Origin: Actinomycetales bacterium
GTDB lineage: Bacteria > Actinomycetota > Actinomycetes > Actinomycetales > Dermabacteraceae
Assembly (NCBI GenBank): GCA_012799425.1
Contig: JAAZLF010000281.1
Span: 1 to 12,896 of the forward strand
Length of the DNA: 12,896 bases
Direction: 5' to 3'
The position numbers and the translations under genes were made by a program. Position 1 is the first letter of the stretch. Every line of letters begins with the position of its first letter. Shown piece after piece: positions 7,258-12,896 of this stretch. The notes below the pieces were generated by a model. It saw only the letters and a program-made list of their open reading frames with translations. It searched no databases and was not told where the DNA came from.

Positions 7258-7330
7258 AGCGGACGACCGGATTCGAACCGGCGACCCTCACCTTGGCAAG
7301 GTGATGCTCTACCAACTGAGCTACGTCCGC
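7258..7330 (-). tRNA. tRNA-Gly(GCC), minus-strand copy, CCA not encoded
   Basis: Acceptor GCGGACG pairs with CGTCCGC. The D-arm contains GCTCAGTTGGTAGAGC. The anticodon loop TTGCCAA carries GCC. The T-arm is GCCGGTTCGAATCCGGT. The discriminator is U and the next bases are CTG, so CCA must be added by the nucleotidyltransferase. The mature sequence is identical to the plus-strand gene at 7758-7830, which does encode CCA. Confidence 0.97.
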
Positions 7331-7355
7331 ATGACCGGATCCTGGGATCCTGCCG

Positions 7356-7427
7356 TGGGCGATACTGGGATCGAACCAGTGACCTCTTCCGTGTGAAGGA
7401 AGCGCGCTACCCCTGCGCCAATCGCCC
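7356..7427 (-). tRNA. tRNA-Val(CAC), CCA not encoded
   Basis: Acceptor GGGCGAT pairs with ATCGCCC. The anticodon loop TTCACAC carries CAC, reading GUG. The T-arm matches tRNA-Val(GAC). The sequence differs from the Val(GAC) genes at only three positions: one in the D-loop, one at the start of the anticodon loop and one in the anticodon. After discriminator A come CGG, so CCA is not encoded. It is the first gene of the minus-strand cluster. The spacer to tRNA-Gly holds a tandem CAGGATCC repeat (minus strand). Confidence 0.97.
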
Positions 7428-7438
7428 GAAGGTGCTGG

Positions 7439-7469
7439 CCACTCACCTGAGTGGACTCGAAGAATCCTA
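7439..7469 (-). promoter_or_regulatory. Candidate promoter and leader hairpin of the minus-strand tRNA cluster
   Basis: TAGGAT on the minus strand (7469-7464) would start transcription about 30 bases before tRNA-Val(CAC). The leader then contains CCACTC-ACCT-GAGTGG (7439-7454), a 6-base-pair hairpin that may guide 5' processing. No good -35 lies at 16-18 bases (TTGGTG occurs at 21), so confidence is moderate. Confidence 0.4.
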
Positions 7470-7528
7470 CATGGACTCCTGGGGAGTTCGCACCAATTCC
7501 AGTGTGACCTGCGTCCCTCTACTGAAAA

Positions 7529-7570
7529 GCAGTGCTCCTCGAGGCGGGCCGGCCGGGCTCGAAGCACTGC
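7529..7570 (-). terminator. Unassigned hairpin with minus-strand U-tract (terminator of an unseen transcript, or insulator)
   Basis: GCAGTGCT (7529-7536) pairs exactly with AGCACTGC (7563-7570). CGAG/CTCG pairs continue the stem inside a small internal loop, and the loop contains the palindrome GGCCGGCC. On the minus strand it is followed by UUUU (7528-7525), giving an intrinsic-terminator form. No minus-strand gene is recognised upstream of it (7571-7757), so it either insulates the tRNA promoter or ends an unannotated small RNA. Confidence 0.5.
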
Positions 7571-7703
7571 GCATCCCGCTCCCCGTGAAGCCCGACCGAG
7601 GATCGTCGCCCGACCGCCCCATGGCCGCCCCACCCCTGCATCTCCGCAGCCCCGCCGACACAGCGACCCGGCGGTGACCTCGGACACTGTGGGGCCGCAG
7701 CAT

Positions 7704-7732
7704 TTGCGCCGATGCTCGGACCCGCATATCGT
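7704..7732 (+). promoter_or_regulatory. Sigma-70-type promoter of the plus-strand tRNA cluster
   Basis: TTGCGC (7704-7709), a 17-base spacer and TATCGT (7727-7732) fit a housekeeping promoter. Transcription would start near 7739, about 19 bases before tRNA-Gly. Position and spacing support it. Confidence 0.6.
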
Positions 7733-7757
7733 CTTCCCTCGTCGGCATGGCCGATGT

Positions 7758-7833
7758 GCGGACGTAGCTCAGTTGGTAGAGCATCACCTTGCCAAGGTGA
7801 GGGTCGCCGGTTCGAATCCGGTCGTCCGCTCCA
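7758..7833 (+). tRNA. tRNA-Gly(GCC), plus-strand copy, CCA encoded
   Basis: The mature sequence is identical to the minus-strand tRNA-Gly (7258-7330): acceptor GCGGACG, anticodon loop TTGCCAA with GCC, T-arm GCCGGTTCGAATCCGGT, discriminator U. Unlike the other copy, it is followed by an encoded CCA (7831-7833). It is the first gene of the plus-strand pair, 28 bases before tRNA-Val. Confidence 0.97.
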
Positions 7834-7844
7834 TCCCCTCCCCC

Positions 7845-7858
7845 GCGTCCTCGGACGC
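7845..7858 (+). other. Small hairpin in the Gly-Val tRNA spacer
   Basis: GCGTC-CTCG-GACGC forms a 5-base-pair stem with a compact tetraloop, 4 bases before tRNA-Val. A role in separating the two tRNAs during processing is plausible but inferred. Confidence 0.35.
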
Positions 7859-7861
7859 ACC

Positions 7862-7936
7862 GGGCGATTGGCGCAGCGGTAGCGCGCTTCCCTGACACGG
7901 AAGAGGTCACTGGTTCGATCCCAGTATCGCCCACCA
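7862..7936 (+). tRNA. tRNA-Val(GAC), plus-strand copy, CCA encoded
   Basis: This gene is identical over its whole length, including the encoded CCA (7934-7936), to the minus-strand tRNA-Val(GAC). The anticodon loop is CTGACAC, the acceptor pair is GGGCGAT/ATCGCCC and the discriminator is A. A terminator hairpin begins 4 bases later. Confidence 0.97.
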
Positions 7937-7939
7937 CGC

Positions 7940-7969
7940 AAGGCCCCCTCGGAACATCGAGGGGGCCTT
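7940..7969 (+). terminator. Intrinsic terminator after the plus-strand tRNA cluster
   Basis: AAGGCCCCCTCG and its exact reverse complement form a 12-base-pair stem around a 6-base loop (7952-7957), ending in TT then CGTC. It begins 4 bases after the tRNA-Val CCA and separates the tRNAs from glgX. Confidence 0.85.
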
Positions 7970-8044
7970 CGTCATGTCAGCGCACCGTGGGCACGGACAC
8001 GTGCGCCCGGTCATCAACCCGGTCCCGTCCGGGCGGGAGCCGAC

Positions 8045-8050
8045 TACTCT
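8045..8050 (+). promoter_or_regulatory. Candidate -10 hexamer for glgX (possible leaderless transcript)
   Basis: TACTCT fits TANNNT and ends 6 bases before the glgX ATG, the spacing expected for a leaderless mRNA. However, GAGG lies 2 bases before the ATG and could act as a close Shine-Dalgarno, and no -35 match is seen. The inverted repeat TCCCG-N6-CGGGA lies just upstream (8023-8038). Confidence 0.3.
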
Positions 8051-8056
8051 GAGGCC

Positions 8057-10222
8057 ATGCAGATCTGGCCCGGACAGTCCTACCCCCTGGGTGCCACCTT
8101 CGACGGCTCCGGCACCAACTTCGCGCTGTTCTCCGAAGTGGCCGAGAGGGTGGAGCTGTGCCTCATCGACGAGGACGGCACGGAGCGCCGGGTCGAGATC
8201 ACCGAGGTCGACGCCTACGTGTGGCACATTTACCTGCCGTCGGTGCAGCCCGGGCAGCGGTACGGCTTCCGCGTGCACGGCCCCTACGATCCCTCCGCCG
8301 GCCATCGCTGCGATCCCTCGAAGCTGCTGCTGGACCCCTACGCCAAGGCGATCGCCGGGATGGCGAGCAACCACCCCTCGCCGTACAGCTACGACTTCGA
8401 GGCGCCGGAGGAGCGGAACACCGAGGACTCCGCGGAGCACACCATGCACTCCGTGGTGGTCTCCCCCTACTTCGACTGGGGCAACGACCATCCCCCCGCC
8501 CACGAGTATCACGACACCGTGATCTACGAGGCGCACATCAAGGGTCTGACGATGCTCCACCCGGACATCGACGAGAACATCCGCGGCACCTATGTCGCGA
8601 TGGGACATCCGGCAATCATCGAGCACCTCAAGGAGCTGGGCGTCACCGCCGTGGAGCTGATGCCGGTGCACCAGTTCGTGCAGGACGGCCACCTGGTCGA
8701 GAAGGGGATGCGCAACTACTGGGGCTACAACACCATCGGCTTCTTCGCCCCTCACAACGAGTACTCCTACTCCGGGCAGCTGGGCCAGCAGGTCCAGGAG
8801 TTCAAGCAGATGGTCAAGAATCTGCACGAGGCGGACATCGAGGTCATCCTCGACGTGGTCTACAACCACACCGCCGAAGGGAACCATCAGGGCCCCACCC
8901 TGTGCTTCCGGGGCATCGACAACGCCGCCTACTATCGGTTGGTCGAAGAGGATCGGAGCCACTACTACGACACCACCGGCACCGGGAACTCCCTGCTGAT
9001 GCGCACTCCGCATGTGCTGCAGCTGATCATGGACTCGCTGCGCTACTGGGTCACCGAGATGCACGTGGACGGCTTCCGTTTCGACCTGGCCTCGACCCTC
9101 GCCCGCGAGCTGCACGAAGTGGACCGCCTCTCGGCCTTCTTCGACATCATCCAGCAGGACCCGGTGATCTCCCAGGTCAAGCTGATCGCCGAGCCATGGG
9201 ATCTGGGCGAGGGCGGATATCAGGTGGGCGGCTTCCCGCCGCTGTGGTCGGAGTGGAACGGGAAGTACCGCGACACCGTGCGGGACTTCCACCGCTCCGA
9301 GCCCGGCACGCTGGGCGATTTCACCTCCCGCCTGGCCGGCAGCTCCGATCTGTACCAGCACTCCGGGCGCACACCGATCGCCTCGATCAACTTCGTCACC
9401 GCGCACGACGGCTTCACCATGCGGGACCTGGTCTCCTACAACGACCGTCACAACGAGGCCAACGGTGAGGGCGGCCAGGACGGCGAGAGCCATAACCGCT
9501 CCTGGAACTCGGGGACGGAGGGGCCCACGGAGGATCCTGAGATCCGGGATCTGCGGCTGCGTCGGATGAAGAACCTGATGGCCACGCTCCTGCTCAGCCA
9601 GGGTGTGCCGATGATCCTGCACGGCGACGAGATGGGCCGCACCCAGAACGGCAACAACAACACCTACTGCCAGGACAACGAGCTGGCGTGGATGGACTGG
9701 GAGCTGGACCAGCACCAGATGGAGATGCTCTGGTTCACCCAGAACATGATCGCACTGCGTCGTGAGCACCCGATCTTCCGCCGCCGTCGTTTCCTGCAGG
9801 GGATCACGCGCGATGGCGCCGATTCGGACCTGCCCGATGTCGAGTGGCTCGGCACGGACGGCGCGCTCATGACCGAGGAGGCGTGGGAGGACGCCCAGAA
9901 CAAGTGCCTGACGATGTTCCTCGACGGCGCCGCGATCCCCGAGCCGAACCTGCGTGGTGAGCGCATCGTCGACCATTCGGCGCTGGTGCTGTTCAACGCC
10001 TCTGGCAACCCGGTGGACTTCACCCTGCCGCCGGCGGACCACGGCCAGGAGTGGAAGGTGGTGCTGGGCACCGGAGGAACCATCGACGTCGGTGCCGTCC
10101 TCGGGGCCGGTGAGTCCCTCACCCGCCCTGCCCATTCGATGCTGGTGCTCATGCGCCCGCCGAGAGGGGCCCACGGCGAGAGCAGCCCGAACGAGGACGA
10201 GGAGCGTCCCGCTCGCGCCTGA
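8057..10222 (+). CDS. glgX: GlgX/TreX-type glycogen debranching enzyme
   Basis: This is an isoamylase-type GH13 enzyme that hydrolyses alpha-1,6 branches of glycogen and limit dextrins in the cytoplasm. The 721 residues contain an N-terminal CBM48-like beta-sandwich (about 5-100, with PLGATFDGSGTNFALFSE), the (beta/alpha)8 barrel, and a C-terminal beta domain (about 630-702). Catalytic regions are DVVYNH (266-271), GFRFDLAS with nucleophile D343, IAEPWD with acid/base E379, and VTAHDGFT with D451. NYWGYNTIGFFAPH (220-233) and GDEMGRTQNGNNNTYCQDN (523-541) are GlgX/TreX signatures. Residues 703-721 are an acidic tail outside the fold. The ATG at 8057 begins MQIWPGQSYPLG, typical for the family. 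treY follows after 49 bases, so the enzyme probably supplies linear maltooligosaccharides for trehalose synthesis as well as glycogen breakdown. All catalytic residues are intact. Confidence 0.96.
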   Translation: MQIWPGQSYPLGATFDGSGTNFALFSEVAERVELCLIDEDGTERRVEITEVDAYVWHIYLPSVQPGQRYGFRVHGPYDPSAGHRCDPSKLLLDPYAKAIAGMASNHPSPYSYDFEAPEERNTEDSAEHTMHSVVVSPYFDWGNDHPPAHEYHDTVIYEAHIKGLTMLHPDIDENIRGTYVAMGHPAIIEHLKELGVTAVELMPVHQFVQDGHLVEKGMRNYWGYNTIGFFAPHNEYSYSGQLGQQVQEFKQMVKNLHEADIEVILDVVYNHTAEGNHQGPTLCFRGIDNAAYYRLVEEDRSHYYDTTGTGNSLLMRTPHVLQLIMDSLRYWVTEMHVDGFRFDLASTLARELHEVDRLSAFFDIIQQDPVISQVKLIAEPWDLGEGGYQVGGFPPLWSEWNGKYRDTVRDFHRSEPGTLGDFTSRLAGSSDLYQHSGRTPIASINFVTAHDGFTMRDLVSYNDRHNEANGEGGQDGESHNRSWNSGTEGPTEDPEIRDLRLRRMKNLMATLLLSQGVPMILHGDEMGRTQNGNNNTYCQDNELAWMDWELDQHQMEMLWFTQNMIALRREHPIFRRRRFLQGITRDGADSDLPDVEWLGTDGALMTEEAWEDAQNKCLTMFLDGAAIPEPNLRGERIVDHSALVLFNASGNPVDFTLPPADHGQEWKVVLGTGGTIDVGAVLGAGESLTRPAHSMLVLMRPPRGAHGESSPNEDEERPARA

Positions 10223-10271
10223 GGCCGAACCGCCCCTCCCCCGGGGGCGCGATCTAGGAGAGCATCGACCA

Positions 10272-12854
10272 GTGAGCATCGATCCCGGTCGCCGTCCCGC
10301 GGCGCCGCACCCTGAGCCCGCCACCTCCACGCGCGCGCTGCGCGCGATCCGTCCGGTGCCCACGTCGACGTACCGCCTGCAGCTGCACGCGGACTTCACG
10401 GCCGACGACGCCGCTGCGGTGGTGCCCTACCTCTCCCGTCTCGGAGTCGGTCACCTCTTCTGCTCCCCTGTGCTGCAGGCGGCACCCGGCTCGACCCACG
10501 GCTACGACGTGGTCGATCATTCCCGCATCGGCGAGGAGATCGGCGGCGAGGGCGCGCTGCGACGTCTGGCGGCCACCGCGCACGCCCACGGGATGGGGCT
10601 GATCGTGGACGTGGTGCCGAACCATATGGCGATCCCCACCCCGATATGGCACAACCGGGCGCTGTGGTCCGTGCTGAGAGAGGGGCCGCGCTCCGCCTTC
10701 TCCGATTGGTTCGATCTGGACCCCTCGGCCGAGCTGTCGATCCTGGTGCCCGTGCTGGGCCGCCCGATCGGCGCGGTCCTGGCCGATGGGGAGATCACCG
10801 TGGGGCGGGAGGTGGTCCCGCAGGCTGACGGCTCGAGCATCCCCCAGACCGTCGTGCGCTACTACGACCACGTGCTCCCCGTGGCGGCGGGCACCGAGCA
10901 TCTCGGACTCGCGGATCTGCTGGACCGCCAGTGGTACCGCCTGGCGTACTGGAAGGTCTCCGACGAGGAGCTGAACTACCGGCGCTTCTTCGACGTGGAC
11001 ACGCTCGCCGGCCTTCAGGTGGAGCTTCCGCACGTCTTCGCCGCGACCCATGACACGCTGCTGCGGCTGCAGGGCGAAGGCGTGATCGATGGATATCGCA
11101 TCGATCACCCCGATGGTCTGGCCGATCCGCGCGGCTATCTGCGCGACCTCGAGGAGGCGACCGGCGGGGCCTGGACCGTGGTGGAGAAGATCCTCGAGGG
11201 CGAGGAGCACCTGCCCGGGGACTTCCCCTGCGCCGGGACCACGGGCTACGACGCCCTGTGGCGGGTGGGCGGTCTGTTCCATGATCCGCACGGCGCGATA
11301 GGGCTGACCCATCTGTGGCAGCGCCGCACCGGCGACCTGCGGCCGTTCGAGGAGGTCGCCGAAGAGGCCACGGACCAGATCATCTCCACCAGCCTGTGGG
11401 CCGAGATCGAGCGGCTGACCACGCTGATCCACCGCATCTGCCAGGAGGACATCCGCCTGCGCGACACCACCCGTCGGAACCTGCAACGGGCGGTGGTCGC
11501 ACTGCTGGGATCGATGGACCGCTACCGCGCCTACATCGTGCCGGGCGAGCCGGCGCCCGGCTCGGAGCGGGCTGTGATCGAGCAGGCCGCGGCGAGAGCG
11601 CGCCAGCGGTGGGGCGAGGACGAGGACATGGCCGGCACCCTCGACATCGTGGTCGCGCTGGTCTGCGGGGACGAGGTGGGCAGCGCCGGGCGCACCCGCA
11701 GCGCGGACCGGGACGAGGTGGTGGTGCGCTTCGCGCAGACCTGCGGGCCCGTTCACGCCAAAGGCCTCGAGGACACCGCGTTCTACCGCTACACCCGCTT
11801 CCTCGCGGTCAACGAGGTGGGGGCCGATCCCGACCGGATCGGGGTCGAGCCCGATCAGCTGCACGACCACGCCCAGTCCATGGTCCGCAACCGCCCGGAC
11901 GCGATGACGACCCTGTCCACCCATGACACCAAGCGTTCCGAGGACGTGCGGGCGCGCCTGGCAGTGCTCACCGAGCAGCCGCTCGAGTGGGCGCTGACGG
12001 TGCAGGACCTCGATCGGGCCACGGCCGAGCACCGCGGGGATCGTGTCGACGGGGCGATCGAGCTGCTGCTGTGGCAGACCCTCGCCGGCTGCTGGGATCT
12101 GCCGGGCTCCGCAGCGGCCCCGCTGACGCAGGAGCGCCTGGAGAGCTACCTGCTCAAAGCCATGCGCGAGGCGAAGTCCTTCACCACCTGGACCGAGCAG
12201 GACACCGAGTACGAGCAGCAGGTGCTGGCGCTGGGCCGGGCCGCGCTGGGCTCGCCGGAGGTGGACCGGGTGCTCACCGGATGGACCCGCCGCACGGCCG
12301 CCGCCCAGCGCACCGCGATCCTGGGCCAGAAGCTGGTGCAGCTGACGATGCCCGGGGTGCCGGACGTCTACCAGGGCAACGAATCGATCGACTTCTCCCT
12401 GGTGGACCCCGACAACCGCCGGCCCGTGGATCACAGCGCCCATGAGGCACGGCTGGTGCGGATGATCGAGGGTGCCGGCCCCGACGGGATCGGTGACGAG
12501 AAGCTGTGGCTCACCCACCTCGCGCTGGTGCTGCGCAGGGACCGTCCCGAGCTGTTCCAGGGCAGGGAGGCCAGCTATCGCCCGCTGCCCACCACCACCG
12601 GGCACGCTGTGGCGTTCGGCCGCGCGGTCGGCGAGCGCGAGGTCGAGGCGGTCACCGTCGTCACCCGGCTCGCCCACGGCCTCTCCCAGCGCGGCGGGTG
12701 GGGCGACAGCTGGATCGCACTGCCGCCCGGACGGTGGCGGAACGTGCTCGACGGCGCCGAGTTCGAGGGCGTGCAGGTCGCCCTCGACGACCTGCTCGAC
12801 GACTGGCCCGTGGCGCTGCTGGTGCGCACCGAGAGGATGGAGGAGGCCCGGTGA
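10272..12854 (+). CDS. treY: Maltooligosyltrehalose synthase (TreY)
   Basis: This is an intramolecular transglycosylase of GH13 that converts the reducing-end alpha-1,4 bond of a maltooligosaccharide into an alpha,alpha-1,1 bond. The 860-residue protein has the TreY hallmarks: VPTSTYRLQL (29-38), SPVLQAAPGSTHGYDV (65-80), DVVPNHM (113-119), DGYRIDHPDGL with nucleophile D278, VVEKILEGEE with acid/base E305, HAKGLEDTAFYRY (495-507), STHDTKRSED with D552, and MPGVPDVYQGNE (693-704). The GTG at 10272 has AGGAG about 11 bases upstream, rather far. Residues 1-26 are a Pro/Ala-rich extension before the conserved core, and an internal GTG at 10356 without a ribosome-binding site is the alternative start. 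It lies 49 bases after glgX, with a small G/C hairpin (10231-10249) in the gap. Its stop overlaps the next gene as GTGA. Confidence 0.96.
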   Translation: MSIDPGRRPAAPHPEPATSTRALRAIRPVPTSTYRLQLHADFTADDAAAVVPYLSRLGVGHLFCSPVLQAAPGSTHGYDVVDHSRIGEEIGGEGALRRLAATAHAHGMGLIVDVVPNHMAIPTPIWHNRALWSVLREGPRSAFSDWFDLDPSAELSILVPVLGRPIGAVLADGEITVGREVVPQADGSSIPQTVVRYYDHVLPVAAGTEHLGLADLLDRQWYRLAYWKVSDEELNYRRFFDVDTLAGLQVELPHVFAATHDTLLRLQGEGVIDGYRIDHPDGLADPRGYLRDLEEATGGAWTVVEKILEGEEHLPGDFPCAGTTGYDALWRVGGLFHDPHGAIGLTHLWQRRTGDLRPFEEVAEEATDQIISTSLWAEIERLTTLIHRICQEDIRLRDTTRRNLQRAVVALLGSMDRYRAYIVPGEPAPGSERAVIEQAAARARQRWGEDEDMAGTLDIVVALVCGDEVGSAGRTRSADRDEVVVRFAQTCGPVHAKGLEDTAFYRYTRFLAVNEVGADPDRIGVEPDQLHDHAQSMVRNRPDAMTTLSTHDTKRSEDVRARLAVLTEQPLEWALTVQDLDRATAEHRGDRVDGAIELLLWQTLAGCWDLPGSAAAPLTQERLESYLLKAMREAKSFTTWTEQDTEYEQQVLALGRAALGSPEVDRVLTGWTRRTAAAQRTAILGQKLVQLTMPGVPDVYQGNESIDFSLVDPDNRRPVDHSAHEARLVRMIEGAGPDGIGDEKLWLTHLALVLRRDRPELFQGREASYRPLPTTTGHAVAFGRAVGEREVEAVTVVTRLAHGLSQRGGWGDSWIALPPGRWRNVLDGAEFEGVQVALDDLLDDWPVALLVRTERMEEAR

Positions 12855-12896
12855 GCATCCGGCAGACGCTCTGCCCGGCGGCTCGCGCCCACGACC
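12851..12896 (+). CDS. Start of a gene coupled to treY, probably treZ (15 codons only)
   Basis: The GTG at 12851 overlaps the treY stop as GTGA and is preceded by a strong GGAGGAGG-like ribosome-binding site about 7 bases upstream. The readable N-terminus is MSIRQTLCPAARAHD, too short to identify by itself. Maltooligosyltrehalose trehalohydrolase (TreZ), which releases trehalose from the TreY product, commonly follows treY in actinobacteria, so treZ is the best guess from context. The gene continues beyond the window. Confidence 0.55.
   Translation, partial: MSIRQTLCPAARAHD

Larger units (their letters stand above)
7428..7757. other. 330-base gene-free gap between the divergent tRNA clusters
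   Basis: The gap holds a probable leader/promoter for the minus cluster (7439-7469), a large hairpin with a minus-strand U-tract (7529-7570) and a promoter for the plus cluster (7704-7732). Open frames here show no recognisable protein, no convincing ribosome-binding site, and run on into tRNA genes, so I call no coding gene. Confidence 0.6.
7023..7936. repeat. Two pairs of long inverted repeats formed by duplicated tRNA genes
   Basis: 7023-7097 is the exact reverse complement of 7862-7936 (75 bases). 7258-7330 is the exact reverse complement of 7758-7830 (73 bases). The spacers between them are unrelated, so identity is confined to the tRNA genes. This reflects either selection on tRNA sequence, or duplication plus gene conversion. 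The arrangement would allow inversion of the segment between them. Confidence 0.9.

Noticed and set aside
7023..7936. CRISPR-like or phage attachment-site repeats
   Set aside because: All repeated sequence is explained by tRNA genes. No integrase, truncated tRNA 3' duplicate or spacer-repeat periodicity is present.
7467..7937. Open frame on the minus strand through the tRNA gap
   Set aside because: It would include antisense tRNA-Val and tRNA-Gly sequence, and no protein family is recognisable in it.
10231..10249. Terminator between glgX and treY
   Set aside because: Only a 6-base-pair stem with a C-rich loop, no U-tract, and treY follows closely in the same direction. At most a weak attenuator.
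9954..10271. Possible longer treY starting inside glgX
   Set aside because: The upstream part is out-of-frame glgX coding sequence. The TreY core starts near residue 29 of the GTG-initiated form.
7907..10399. 830-codon open frame on the minus strand, opposite glgX
   Set aside because: Antisense to an intact glgX with all catalytic motifs. Its product is a low-complexity Val/Gly/His-rich sequence, as expected from high-GC codon bias, and it runs into a tRNA gene.
10254..12677. 807-codon open frame on the minus strand, opposite treY
   Set aside because: A mirror frame of treY created by G/C-rich third positions. No recognisable domain and no supporting ribosome-binding site.

Overview
The window looks like a chromosomal housekeeping segment from a high-GC actinobacterium, probably in the order Micrococcales. 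A Brachybacterium/Dermabacteraceae-type genome is my guess from gene content and order, not something the sequence proves. Supporting signs are strong G/C bias at third codon positions, frequent GTG starts (ruvA, the HIT gene, thrS, treY), the yebC-ruvC-ruvA-ruvB order, and the thrS-HIT pair joined by a 4-base overlap. I see no insertion sequence, phage gene, CRISPR array or clearly foreign segment.

Left part (1-6795, all minus strand). Transcription runs right to left: thrS, a HIT-family nucleotide phosphorylase/hydrolase, a PrsW-type intramembrane protease homologue, yebC, then ruvC, ruvA and ruvB. ruvB is cut by the left edge. The ruv genes encode the Holliday-junction machinery: RuvAB drives branch migration and RuvC resolves the junction. 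Between ruvC and ruvA is a near-perfect LexA (SOS) box, TCGAAC-N4-GTTCTA, just upstream of a possible -10 that would give a leaderless ruvA. This suggests that damage-induced ruvAB expression can be separated from ruvC. A strong stem-loop sits between yebC and ruvC.

Middle part (6796-8056). Two tRNA clusters face away from each other. The minus-strand cluster reads Val(CAC)-Gly(GCC)-Cys(GCA)-Val(GAC). The plus-strand cluster reads Gly(GCC)-Val(GAC). The Gly and Val(GAC) genes are sequence-identical between the clusters, so they form two pairs of long inverted repeats. Each cluster ends in a strong hairpin (6985-7018 and 7940-7969). A further hairpin with a U-tract lies inside the minus cluster, between Gly and Cys. 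Another lies in the 330-base gap between the clusters and has no gene assigned to it. The plus cluster has a good sigma-70-like promoter.

Right part (8057-12896, plus strand). glgX (glycogen debranching) and treY (maltooligosyltrehalose synthase) are followed by the first 15 codons of a GTGA-overlapped gene that is probably treZ. Together they would form the TreX/GlgX-TreY-TreZ route: debranched glycogen chains are converted to a terminal trehalosyl unit, and trehalose is then released.

The window is mostly ordinary core genome. The observations most worth checking are the SOS box inside ruvCAB, the divergent duplicated tRNA clusters with an internal terminator-like hairpin, the unassigned hairpin between them, and the PrsW homologue placed between the HIT gene and yebC.
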